Assembly (NCBI RefSeq): GCF_916618745.1
Contig: NZ_OU745373.1
Coordinates: 1,263,501 to 1,327,500, forward strand
Reading direction: 5' to 3'
Length of the DNA: 64,000 nucleotides
Source of the DNA: Cardiobacterium sp. Marseille-Q4385
GTDB taxonomy: Bacteria; Pseudomonadota; Gammaproteobacteria; Cardiobacteriales; Cardiobacteriaceae
Made by a program: the position numbers and the translations under genes. Of the stretch, positions 16,887 through 24,659 are shown one piece after another (positions within the stretch are counted from its first letter, which is position 1; every line of letters starts with the position of its first letter). The notes under the pieces were generated by a model that saw only the letters and a list, made by a program, of their open reading frames with translations, had not been told where the DNA came from and made no database searches.

Positions 16887-17534
16887 ATGACCATGAAAAA
16901 AGACATCCTCGACCGTATTCAGGCCCTTGGCGGAGACATCAGCCAAGTCAGCGGGGTATCGCTGCAAGATGACTTGCAATCCATTACCTTCAATACCGTG
17001 CTGTATCCACGGCCGGTAGATACCCCGTGGAAAAAAGCGGAGGATGCAGAGCCCATCTATGGGCTGGGTGCATTTGTCGAAGCACACATGGCGCTCTATC
17101 AAGCCGACAAAAACGCCTTCTACGAAAAAATGATCGCGCATTATTACCGCCTGACCGAAGAACCCTATGGTCAGCATTTCTGGATTGCCCAACCCTTCAC
17201 CCCGTATAAACAGGGCACGGCGGATTACGACGAATGGCATGCCGACTTTGCCGATCCTGATGAAGTGGATTTACAAGAAATCACCGCCTTTACCGGGGAC
17301 GACACCCCGGATTTCATCCGCCTGTTTTATGCCTATGGTTATCCGGATAACCTCTACATCACACTCAGCGATCCCAATCCCGATAATCCCACGCTATTTG
17401 GCACCGATCACGAAGTCTTTTTCCGCGAAATAACGAACGAAGGAACATTGGCAGACTACCTCAATACCTTCCTTACCCCTGACGAACTGATCGCTATCGT
17501 CGAAAAAACCATCAACAAATCACGGCAGGGATGA
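16887..17534 (+). CDS. Hypothetical acidic protein, possibly SMI1/KNR4-like
   Basis: The product is 215 residues (213 from the second ATG at 16893), soluble and acidic. It is rich in aromatic residues, with segments such as LPQPFTPYKQGTADYDEW-like PFTPYKQG, DTPDFIRLFYAYGYPD and GTDHEVFFREITNEGTL. The overall style resembles proteins of the SMI1/KNR4 (SUKH) superfamily, many of which are immunity proteins, but this is a weak impression. The open frame extends 53 codons upstream only by reading through a hairpin and repeats, so the later ATG was chosen. No neighbouring toxin is evident. Confidence 0.55.
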   Translation: MTMKKDILDRIQALGGDISQVSGVSLQDDLQSITFNTVLYPRPVDTPWKKAEDAEPIYGLGAFVEAHMALYQADKNAFYEKMIAHYYRLTEEPYGQHFWIAQPFTPYKQGTADYDEWHADFADPDEVDLQEITAFTGDDTPDFIRLFYAYGYPDNLYITLSDPNPDNPTLFGTDHEVFFREITNEGTLADYLNTFLTPDELIAIVEKTINKSRQG

Positions 17535-17622
17535 ACTGATCCTTCCCTTTATTCCTAATTATTTGAATAAACGGGAATTTTTCATCTATTGCCCCGCCCG
17601 CATGGTTTCCTTTTGCCCGCGC

Positions 17623-17628
17623 TATAAT
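17623..17628 (+). promoter_or_regulatory. -10 element for bamE
   Basis: A perfect TATAAT lies 28 bases before the bamE ATG; the -35 region is poorly conserved. Confidence 0.5.
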
Positions 17629-17656
17629 GCGCGCTTTGTCAACCACAGGAATCCGC

Positions 17657-17986
17657 ATGCGCCTTGCTACCCTCTGCCTGCTTGCCCTTGCCCTCGGTGG
17701 CTGTGGCAGCTACACCCCGTATCTGTATAAAACCGACGTCATCCAGGGCAACGTCTATTCCGACGCCGACATCGCCCGCATCCAGCGCGGCATGCCGCGT
17801 GCAGAAGTCGAGCGCATCCTCGGTACGCCGCAGCTGGTTGACCCCTTCCACCCTGACCGTGCCAACTACCTCTACCGCTACTTCGCCGGCGACAGCAAAC
17901 ACACCTTCAGCCGCCGCCTGGTCGTGTACTACACCGCTGACAACACCGTCGCCCACGTTGAGCAACAAAACCTCACCGCAAAATAA
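17657..17986 (+). CDS. bamE: Outer-membrane assembly lipoprotein BamE (SmpA/OmlA)
   Basis: BamE is an accessory lipoprotein of the BAM complex that folds beta-barrel proteins into the outer membrane. The 109-residue precursor has a signal peptide with lipobox ALGGC (Cys16) and the SmpA/OmlA fold: YKTDVIQGNVYSDADIARIQRGM, then VERILGTPQLVDPFHPDRANYLYRY. The ATG at 17657 has AGGAA upstream and gives a proper signal peptide, whereas the open frame's earlier start does not. serS follows 12 bases later and is probably co-transcribed. Confidence 0.94.
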   Translation: MRLATLCLLALALGGCGSYTPYLYKTDVIQGNVYSDADIARIQRGMPRAEVERILGTPQLVDPFHPDRANYLYRYFAGDSKHTFSRRLVVYYTADNTVAHVEQQNLTAK

Positions 17987-17998
17987 AAGGAAAACATC

Positions 17999-19276
17999 AT
18001 GATAGACAGCAAACTCCTGCGTCAGGACGCCGCCGCCATTGCCGAGCGCCTGAAAACCCGTGGCTACGAATTCCCGCTCGCCGAATACCAGCGCCTTGAA
18101 GAAGCACGCAAAACCGCGCAAGTCGCCGCCGAACAATTGCAAGCGCGGCGCAACGCCCTTTCCGCGCAAATCGGCCAGGCGAAGCGCAGCGGCGAAGACG
18201 CCTCAGCGCTCATGGCCGAAGTCAGCGCGCTGGACGGTCAGCAACAAGCCAGCGAGCAGGAATACGCGAACATCCAGAACGCGCTGGACGCCCTGCTCGC
18301 CAGCATCCCCAACCCGCCGCACGAAAGCGTGCCGACCGGTAAAGACGAAGACGACAACGTCGAAGTGCGCCGCTGGGGCACGCCGCGCGTCTTTGACTTC
18401 CCGCCGAAAGAACACGCCGACCTGGAAAACATCGGCCTCGACTTCGACGACGGCGTCAAAATCGCCGGCGCGCGCTTCACCGTCCTGAAAGACGGCCTTG
18501 CCCGCCTGCACCGCGCCATCGCCCAGTTCATGCTCGACACGCACACGCGCGAACATGGCTACACCGAAATGTACGTCCCCTACCTTGCCAACGCGCAAAC
18601 CCTTTTCGGCACGGGACAACTGCCCAAATTCGAAGAAGACCTCTTCAAAACCGCCCTCGGCGAGCGTTCCTTCTACCTCATCCCGACCGCTGAAGTCAGC
18701 CTCACCAACCTCGTCGCTGACACCGTCCTTGACGAAGCCGACTTGCCGCTCTACATCACCGCGCAGACCCCGTGCTTCCGCAGCGAGGCGGGTGCACACG
18801 GCAAAGATACGCGCGGCATGATCCGCCAGCACCAGTTTGAAAAAGTGGAAATGGTGAAAATCGTCGCGCCGGAAACCAGCTTCGACGAACTGGAAAAACT
18901 CACCGCTAACGCTGAAACCATCCTGCAAAAACTCAACCTGCCCTACCGTGTCGTCCTGCTCTGCACCGGCGACATGGGCTTCTCGGCAACCAAAACCTAC
19001 GACCTGGAAGTCTGGCTGCCGGGACAGGGTAAATACCGCGAAATCAGCTCGTGCAGCAACTGCGGCGACTTCCAGGCGCGGCGGATGCAGGCGCGTTACC
19101 GCCCGAAAGACAGCAAAAAACCGCAGCCGGTGCACACCCTGAACGGCAGCGGCCTCGCGGTTGGCCGCACCCTCGTTGCCATTCTCGAAAACTACCAGAA
19201 CGCCGACGGCAGCATCACCATCCCGGAAGCGCTCATCCCCTACATGGGCGGCATCACCGAAATCCGCCCGCACTAA
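17999..19276 (+). CDS. serS: Seryl-tRNA synthetase
   Basis: SerRS charges tRNA-Ser and tRNA-Sec with serine. The 425-residue protein has an N-terminal antiparallel coiled coil (about residues 30-105) that binds the tRNA long arm. The class II core follows, with motif 2 (PCFRSEAGAHGKDTRGMIRQHQFEK) and motif 3 (NGSGLAVGRTLVAILENYQ). The length fits the family. The gene shares an upstream promoter with bamE and ends at a hairpin terminator. Confidence 0.97.
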   Translation: MIDSKLLRQDAAAIAERLKTRGYEFPLAEYQRLEEARKTAQVAAEQLQARRNALSAQIGQAKRSGEDASALMAEVSALDGQQQASEQEYANIQNALDALLASIPNPPHESVPTGKDEDDNVEVRRWGTPRVFDFPPKEHADLENIGLDFDDGVKIAGARFTVLKDGLARLHRAIAQFMLDTHTREHGYTEMYVPYLANAQTLFGTGQLPKFEEDLFKTALGERSFYLIPTAEVSLTNLVADTVLDEADLPLYITAQTPCFRSEAGAHGKDTRGMIRQHQFEKVEMVKIVAPETSFDELEKLTANAETILQKLNLPYRVVLLCTGDMGFSATKTYDLEVWLPGQGKYREISSCSNCGDFQARRMQARYRPKDSKKPQPVHTLNGSGLAVGRTLVAILENYQNADGSITIPEALIPYMGGITEIRPH

Positions 19277-19291
19277 CGGACCCGCTGCATG

Positions 19292-19316
19292 AAATCCCCT
19301 CCTGTGAGGGGATTTT
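19292..19316 (+). terminator. Rho-independent terminator of serS
   Basis: AAATCCCCTC, loop CTGT, GAGGGGATTT and a T run. Confidence 0.88.
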
Positions 19317-19338
19317 TCTATCCCAACCCACCCATGCC

Positions 19339-20457
19339 ATGAGCGACAGCCAACTCAAACACCACTTTGACGGCCAATGCGCCTGCCGCATCGCCGCCAT
19401 GCTGCAACCCCTGCTCCCCACATTTGCCGGCGACGACTACGCCGCTGCCGTTGACGCCCGCGTTGCCCCGCTCGAACTCAAAGCACGCGTACAAGTCCTC
19501 AGCGAAGAACTGCGCGCCCGCCTGCCGGATGACTACCCCACCGCCGTACAACTGCTTACCGCCTCGCTTGGCGAAGAACTGCGCGAAGGACAAGGCATGT
19601 TCAACGAAAGCTGGTACCTCATGCCGGTGGCGCACTACATCGAAACCTACGGACTGGCGCACCCCGAACAATCCCTCGACGCCATCGAACAAATCACCCG
19701 ACGCCACACTGGCGAATACGCCATCCGCCCCTACCTGCGGGACTGGCACGAACTGACCATGCAGCGCGTCGCCGCCTGGGCACAATCCCCCAGCCACAAC
19801 GTGCGCCGCCTCGCCTCCGAAGGCATCCGCCCGCGCCTGCCCTGGGCGACACGCTACGAGCCCTTTATCCAGAACCCCGAACCCGTTATCCACATCCTCG
19901 ACCTGCTCAACGACGACCCCTCGCCCTATGTCCGCACCTCCGTCGCCAACAACCTCAACGACATCAGCAAAGACCACCCCGCCCTCGCCCTCAACACCGC
20001 CGCCCGCTGGCTGGTGGAAAGCGACAGCGACGCGACCCGCTGGATTATCCACAAAGGCCTGCGCAGCCTCATCAAAGCGGGCCATCCCGAAGCCCTGGCC
20101 CTGATCGGCGCCGCCCCCGACCCCGCAATCCGCGTCAGCGCCATCCGGCTCGATAACGACCGTCCCCGCATCGGCGGCCACATGACCATCACCGCCACCA
20201 TCAGCAACCACAGCCGCCAGACACGCGACATCCTCGTCGATTACCACATCCACTACCGCCACGCCGACGGCAGCCTGCATCCCGCCGCCTACAAAATGGG
20301 GCGACTGCGTCTTAGTGCCGGCGAAAGCGCCACCATCCAAAAACGCCACCCCTTCCGCCTCATCAAAACGCGGCGCTACCACCCCGGCCAGCACGGCCTC
20401 ACCATCCAGGCCAACGGTAACCGCAGCGACCTCCACCCCTTCGACCTCGAACCCTGA
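19339..20457 (+). CDS. AlkD-like DNA alkylation repair protein (HEAT-like repeats)
   Basis: Family members are HEAT-repeat DNA glycosylases that remove alkylated bases without flipping them. The 372-residue protein shows the AlkD layout: FNESWYLMPVAHYIETYG, then LRDWHELTMQRVAAWAQSPSHNVRRLASEGIRPRLPWA and a chain of helical repeats (NDDPSPYVRTSVANNLNDISKDHP). A C-terminal beta-rich segment (about residues 270-372, ISNHSRQTRDILVDYHIHYRHADG) goes beyond the minimal AlkD fold. The ATG at 19339 has no strong ribosome-binding site. The next gene starts 3 bases downstream. Confidence 0.82.
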   Translation: MSDSQLKHHFDGQCACRIAAMLQPLLPTFAGDDYAAAVDARVAPLELKARVQVLSEELRARLPDDYPTAVQLLTASLGEELREGQGMFNESWYLMPVAHYIETYGLAHPEQSLDAIEQITRRHTGEYAIRPYLRDWHELTMQRVAAWAQSPSHNVRRLASEGIRPRLPWATRYEPFIQNPEPVIHILDLLNDDPSPYVRTSVANNLNDISKDHPALALNTAARWLVESDSDATRWIIHKGLRSLIKAGHPEALALIGAAPDPAIRVSAIRLDNDRPRIGGHMTITATISNHSRQTRDILVDYHIHYRHADGSLHPAAYKMGRLRLSAGESATIQKRHPFRLIKTRRYHPGQHGLTIQANGNRSDLHPFDLEP

Positions 20458-20460
20458 ACC

Positions 20461-21117
20461 ATGCGCCGCCTCGCCAAAATCCTTGCCGCCCTCCTTGCCC
20501 TGCCGCTCACCTACCTGCTCGCCGCGTGGCTGCTCGGCAGCGTCGTTCTCACCCCGGAAGACGCCGCAGGGGACGACATCACCGTGTACCTCATCACGAA
20601 TGGCATCCACACCGACCTCGCCCTACCGCTCAAAAACGACACCTTCGACTGGACGACCATCATCAACCCCGGCGACACCCGTGCCGCCAGCAGCGACTGG
20701 GGCTACGCCGCCTTCGGCTGGGGCGATCGCGGTTTCTATGTGGAAACCCCGCACTGGCGCGACCTGAAAATCAGCACCGCCCTCAGCGCCGTGAGCGGCC
20801 TCGGCGACAGCATCATCCACGTCACCTACTACCCCACGCTGTGGGAAAACGAATACAGCATCGCTATCCCCATGCCGCGCGCCTACTACCGCCGCCTCGC
20901 CGAGAGCATCCGCGACCAGTTCGCCCTGCACGAAGGCCGCGCCGTTGTTGCCGCGCCCGCTTATGGCGACAACGACACCTTCTACGCCGCGCGCGGCCAT
21001 TACAGCCTCTTCCACACCTGCAACAGCTGGACCAACCACCGCCTGAGCGACGCCGGGCTGAAACACGTTCTCTGGACGCCCTTTGCATACAGCCTGATGC
21101 GGGCTTACCATCCATAA
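20461..21117 (+). CDS. TIGR02117/DUF2459 family protein
   Basis: The 218-residue protein has an N-terminal membrane anchor (ILAALLALPLTYLLAAWLLG) and a globular part with the family's ITVYLITNGIHTDLALP opening, DWGYAAFGWGDRGFY and FHTCNSWTNHRL. These proteins are widespread, annotated as conserved hypothetical (urease-region type); their biochemical function is not established. It is probably co-transcribed with the AlkD-like gene just upstream. A MITE-like element starts at its stop codon. Confidence 0.8.
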   Translation: MRRLAKILAALLALPLTYLLAAWLLGSVVLTPEDAAGDDITVYLITNGIHTDLALPLKNDTFDWTTIINPGDTRAASSDWGYAAFGWGDRGFYVETPHWRDLKISTALSAVSGLGDSIIHVTYYPTLWENEYSIAIPMPRAYYRRLAESIRDQFALHEGRAVVAAPAYGDNDTFYAARGHYSLFHTCNSWTNHRLSDAGLKHVLWTPFAYSLMRAYHP

Positions 21118-21220
21118 TAGTCAAACATCTAAAAATCGTAACCGCGTTGCGCCGCCTTGCCGTACTGCTTGTACTGTCTGCGGCGTCGCGCCTTGTTACG
21201 CTTTTTTATTTGTTCAACTA
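21118..21220. repeat. MITE-like element copy 3, 103 bp
   Basis: Long imperfect terminal inverted repeats (about 26 bp): left TAGTCAAACATCTAAAAATC and GTAAC, right GTTACG, TTTTTTATTTG and TTCAACTA. The interior (CGCCGCCTTGCCGTACTG..., CTGTCTGCGGCGTCGCGCC) matches copy 4 (35977-36125) but lacks its nested palindrome. The last base of the upstream gene's stop codon lies at its left edge. Confidence 0.75.
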
Positions 21221-21252
21221 AAGCGGCCCACCTTCGTACATGCAAAAAGCGG

Positions 21253-21297
21253 CCAAGCGGCGCAAATACAGGGCTCGCCAAGCGGGCCACCGGGAGA
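21253..21297 (+). repeat. CCAAGCGG-family repeats, two units
   Basis: CCAAGCGGCGCAAATACAGG starts at 21253 and a second CCAAGCGGG at 21278, a 25-bp period. Confidence 0.75.
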
Positions 21298-21347
21298 GGT
21301 TTTTGCCGTATACGAAGACCGCCTACAACAATACCTAGGAGAACCCC

Positions 21348-21734
21348 ATGAAAATCGACCACATCGCCCTTTACACCGATGATCTGGAACGCGCCCGCGC
21401 ATTCTATGAGCACTACTTCGCGGCCACGGCCAATGACCGCTATCACAACGTGAAAACCGGCCTGCAAACCTATTTCCTGCGCTTCCCCGATAGCGATACG
21501 CGTCTGGAACTGATGACCCGCCCCCAGCTCACCGATAGCAGCGAGCGCACCCTGCGCACAGGCTTTATCCATCTCGCCTTCAGTGTCGGCAGCCGGGAAG
21601 CGGTGGATCGTCTGACGGAAACCCTGGTGGCCGCCGGTTATCCCTGCCTGAGCGGGCCGCGCACCACCGGCGACGGCTATTATGAAAGCGTCGTCACCGA
21701 TCCGGACGGCAATCTGCTGGAAATCACCGTGTGA
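21348..21734 (+). CDS. VOC-family protein (glyoxalase/bleomycin-resistance fold)
   Basis: The 128-residue protein has the paired beta-alpha-beta-beta-beta units of the vicinal-oxygen-chelate superfamily. MKIDHIALYTDDLERARAFYEHYF supplies the first metal-ligand His, and TGFIHLAFSVGS and VTDPDGNLLEITV carry the others. Members are metal-dependent lyases, dioxygenases or drug-binding proteins; the substrate cannot be told from sequence. A strong CTAGGAG site precedes the ATG. It stands alone between a repeat region and the ascorbate-type PTS genes. Confidence 0.85.
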   Translation: MKIDHIALYTDDLERARAFYEHYFAATANDRYHNVKTGLQTYFLRFPDSDTRLELMTRPQLTDSSERTLRTGFIHLAFSVGSREAVDRLTETLVAAGYPCLSGPRTTGDGYYESVVTDPDGNLLEITV

Positions 21735-21838
21735 AAAACCGCGCAACCCTGTGGAATCTTCCGTTATGATATTCAGCAAACCACGCGCAACTCACACGTG
21801 TGGCGTTTTTTCATTCACATAAATTAGGAGACACCACT

Positions 21839-22111
21839 ATGAAAATACTTGCCGTATGCGCCCACGGTCTTGGCAGCAGCTTCCTGATGGAGATGAACAT
21901 CAAGAAGGCGCTTGTCAAACTCGGTATCGAAGCGGAAGTCGGCCATTCCGACCTCTCCATCACCGCCAGCGGCGACGCCGATCTCTTTGTGATGGGTGCG
22001 GACATCGTCGACAGTTCCAGCATCGAGCGCAGCAAAATCATCGTCATCAACAACCTGGTCAGCGCCGACGAGTTCGAACACAAGCTGGCCGTGTATTTCC
22101 ACCGTGATTAG
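21839..22111 (+). CDS. ulaB: PTS ascorbate-type IIB component
   Basis: The 90-residue protein is a phosphocarrier that takes phosphate from IIA on Cys7 (AVCAHGLGSS) and passes it to the sugar on the IIC permease. The motif and length fit the ascorbate (Ula/Sga) IIB family. TTAGGAG lies 8 bases before the ATG. It is followed after 9 bases by the IIC gene. No IIA gene and no catabolic ulaD/E/F genes are nearby, so the transported substrate and the phosphate donor remain open. Confidence 0.86.
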   Translation: MKILAVCAHGLGSSFLMEMNIKKALVKLGIEAEVGHSDLSITASGDADLFVMGADIVDSSSIERSKIIVINNLVSADEFEHKLAVYFHRD

Positions 22112-22120
22112 GGGGGTGTC

Positions 22121-23500
22121 ATGAAAGCCATCCTCGACTTTATCGTCGATATCCTCAAAGTGCCGTCAGTGCTGGTCGGCGTCATTGCCCTCATCGGCCT
22201 GATTGCGCAGAAAAAACCTGCGGCAGACGTTATCAAGGGCACGATCAAGACCATCCTCGGCTTTATCGTCTTGAGCGGCGGTGCGGCGGTGCTGCTCGGC
22301 TCGCTCAACCCGCTGGGTGAAATCTTCCAGGAAGCCTTCCATGTGCAAGGTGTGGTGCCGAATAACGAAGCCATCGTCTCCGCTGCGCTGGGACAATACG
22401 GCACGGCGACCGCGCTCATCATGGCCTTCGGCATGGTGGCAAACATCGCCATCGCCCGCTTCACCCGCCTGAAATTCATCTTCCTCACCGGCCACCATAC
22501 CTTCTATATGGCGTGCATGATCGCCGTCATCCTCGTCGTTGCCGGATTCAGCGGCACACTGCTGGTGCTGGTTGGTTCGCTCACCCTCGGCCTCATCATG
22601 GCGTTCTTCCCCTACATCGCCCAGCCGTTCATGCGCGACATCACCGGCAGCGACGAAGTCGGCTTCGGCCACTTCGGCACCGTCGGCTACGTCCTCGCCG
22701 GCTCGGTTGGCCGTGCCCTGCGCCCGATGAAATCGCGCTCCACCGAAGAAATGAACCTGCCGAAGAACCTCAGCTTCCTGCGCGACAGCTCGGTCTCCAT
22801 CGCCCTCACCATGATGGTCATCTACCTCGTGCTGGTCATCGCTGCCGGGCAGGATTTCGTGCAGCAGGAAAAATTTGCGAACGGACAGAACTTCCTCGTC
22901 TGGGCGGTCATCCAGGCGATCACCTTTGCCGCCGGCGTCTTCATCATCCTGCAAGGCGTGCGCCTCATCCTCGCGGAAATCGTGCCTGCCTTCACCGGCT
23001 TCTCGCAAAAACTGGTGCCGAACGCCCGCCCCGCGCTGGATTGCCCCATCGTCTTCCCCTACGCGCCGAATGCGGTGCTTATCGGCTTCCTGTCGAGCTT
23101 TGCCGGCGGCCTCATCGGCCTCTTCATCCTCGGCAAACTGAACTGGGTGCTGATCCTGCCCGGCGTAGTGCCGCACTTCTTCTGCGGCGCGACCGCAGGC
23201 GTCTTTGGCAACGCTGCCGGCGGCCGCCTCGGCGCCATCATCGGTGCCTTCCTGCACGGCGTGCTGATCACCTTCCTCCCGGTGTGGCTGCTGCCTGTAC
23301 TCGGCGAACTCGGCTTTGCCAGCACCACCTTCTCCGACACCGATTTCGGCGTGGTCGGCATTGCCCTCGGTAAAATCAGCCAGACGGGGCAATTCACCAT
23401 CACCGCGCTGGTTATCGGCATCGTCGCAGCGCTTGTCGCCTACAACTACCTTGTCCCGGCAAAACCCGCTGCCAAAGCGGACGATAAACCGGCGGCATAA
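22121..23500 (+). CDS. ulaA: PTS ascorbate-type IIC permease
   Basis: This inner-membrane permease is 459 residues with about ten hydrophobic segments, close in length to E. coli UlaA (465). Family features include the N-terminal FIVDILKVPSVLVGVIALIGL, LKFIFLTGHHTFYMA and the central GHFGTVGYVLAGSVG. It would import L-ascorbate or a related sugar acid as the phosphate ester together with the IIB protein encoded just upstream. The Ala/Lys tail (PAAKADDKPAA) is low-complexity. A terminator lies at 23554-23577. Confidence 0.9.
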   Translation: MKAILDFIVDILKVPSVLVGVIALIGLIAQKKPAADVIKGTIKTILGFIVLSGGAAVLLGSLNPLGEIFQEAFHVQGVVPNNEAIVSAALGQYGTATALIMAFGMVANIAIARFTRLKFIFLTGHHTFYMACMIAVILVVAGFSGTLLVLVGSLTLGLIMAFFPYIAQPFMRDITGSDEVGFGHFGTVGYVLAGSVGRALRPMKSRSTEEMNLPKNLSFLRDSSVSIALTMMVIYLVLVIAAGQDFVQQEKFANGQNFLVWAVIQAITFAAGVFIILQGVRLILAEIVPAFTGFSQKLVPNARPALDCPIVFPYAPNAVLIGFLSSFAGGLIGLFILGKLNWVLILPGVVPHFFCGATAGVFGNAAGGRLGAIIGAFLHGVLITFLPVWLLPVLGELGFASTTFSDTDFGVVGIALGKISQTGQFTITALVIGIVAALVAYNYLVPAKPAAKADDKPAA

Positions 23501-23553
23501 AACAGCCCTCTCCCCGCTTGCAGGGGAACTCGTAGCGTTCGCACTTTAGCGAC

Positions 23554-23577
23554 AGCCCCGCTCCGGCGGGGCTTTTT
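23554..23577 (+). terminator. Rho-independent terminator of ulaBA
   Basis: AGCCCCG, loop CTCCGG, CGGGGCT and TTTTT. Confidence 0.88.
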
Positions 23578-23631
23578 ATCGCGGCATCTCTGCTAATATG
23601 CCGCCTCTTTCACATCACACAGGAACCTATC

Positions 23632-23958
23632 ATGGACACCATTGCCCGCATCAAAGAACAAATCGCCACCAACCCCGTCCTTATCTACATGAAAGGCACG
23701 CCCGACCAGCCGATGTGCGGCTTTTCCGCCAAAGCCGTCACCTGCCTGAAAGAAGTTGGTGAGCCCTTTGCTTACGTCAACATCCTGCAAGACCCGGAAA
23801 TCCGTGCCGAGCTGCCGAAATACGCCGACTGGCCGACCTTCCCGCAACTGTGGGTGAAGGGCGAGCTCATTGGCGGCTGCGACATCGTCGTCGAAATGCA
23901 CCAGGCGGGCGAGCTGGCCGAACTCTTGAAAGACATCGAGTGGCCGGAAGAAGCATGA
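23632..23958 (+). CDS. grxD: Monothiol glutaredoxin (Grx4 type)
   Basis: Grx4 proteins bind a glutathione-ligated [2Fe-2S] cluster and pass it to client proteins. The 108-residue protein has the monothiol active site CGFS (Cys29-Ser32) in PMCGFSAKAV, the cis-proline region WPTFPQLWVKGELIGGCDI, and a typical length. The gene ends in ATGA, overlapping the start of the next gene. Confidence 0.96.
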   Translation: MDTIARIKEQIATNPVLIYMKGTPDQPMCGFSAKAVTCLKEVGEPFAYVNILQDPEIRAELPKYADWPTFPQLWVKGELIGGCDIVVEMHQAGELAELLKDIEWPEEA

Positions 23959-24422
23959 AATACGACGACGCCTCCTGGCATTACGAAGGCGAATACCCTG
24001 CCGACCTGCCGCCGGAAGCGGGGGCGACACACATCGGCATGTTCCTCGCCTGGATGCTGCTGCACGGTTTCGCATCCGGTGATGTGCAGGAAGATGCCGC
24101 TGCCGAACTTGCCGCCCTGCAACGGCGTGAAATCAGCGGTGCAGAATTTCTGCGCCGCGTCTGCGATGAAGCGCTGACCGATGGCGAATTCAGCGAGGAA
24201 GGTAACGCCTTCGCTACCGCCTACTACCAGAGCGAAGACGGCGAAGGCTACGGCCTTTACATTGACGACTACATCGCCACCTTCGCCCTCAGCGATGACA
24301 CCGATGACGACAACTGCCTGTACCGTCTTGACGACAGTTGGGACAACTACGACAAACTCGCCGCCGTCATTGACCGCCGCTACGACGAATGGCGGGCACA
24401 AGGCCGCCCGGCATCCTTGTGA
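23955..24422 (+). CDS. DUF7832-like conserved hypothetical protein
   Basis: The 155-residue acidic protein starts MKYDDASWHYEGEYPADLP and continues ATHIGMFLAWMLLHGFASG, which I recognise as a conserved but uncharacterised family (DUF7832-type). It is soluble and has no membrane segment. It overlaps grxD by 4 bases (ATGA), so it is translationally coupled to it. Members tend to sit among polymorphic-toxin immunity-like genes; none is adjacent here. Function unknown. Confidence 0.7.
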   Translation: MKYDDASWHYEGEYPADLPPEAGATHIGMFLAWMLLHGFASGDVQEDAAAELAALQRREISGAEFLRRVCDEALTDGEFSEEGNAFATAYYQSEDGEGYGLYIDDYIATFALSDDTDDDNCLYRLDDSWDNYDKLAAVIDRRYDEWRAQGRPASL

Positions 24423-24631
24423 ATATAGGGGGATTGAGCCAGCCCCCACCGTTCTTTTTCTTCAATATCTACGAGGGGCTGCTTTCATCCCGCCCGATAC
24501 GCCCCAAGTCTGACATTCGCACAAAACCCCCTCACGGGCTTCCTTGTTTGGCAGTGGGGGCGGCAGAAAGAACCATGCAGGAGTCTCGCCTGCGACGTCT
24601 CCTTCCCTATCATCAATCTGCCCCTCGCCCG

Positions 24632-24656
24632 CCAAGCGGGATAAATCCCGGTTTCC
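24632..24656 (+). repeat. CCAAGCGG-family repeat, single unit
   Basis: CCAAGCGGGATAAATCCCGG lies immediately downstream of priA. Confidence 0.7.
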
Positions 24657-24659
24657 CGC

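Noticed and set aside
22166..23392. Minus-strand open frame of 408 codons opposite ulaA
   Set aside because: Highly charged low-complexity reading typical of the antisense of a GC-rich membrane-protein gene; ulaA itself is clearly real.
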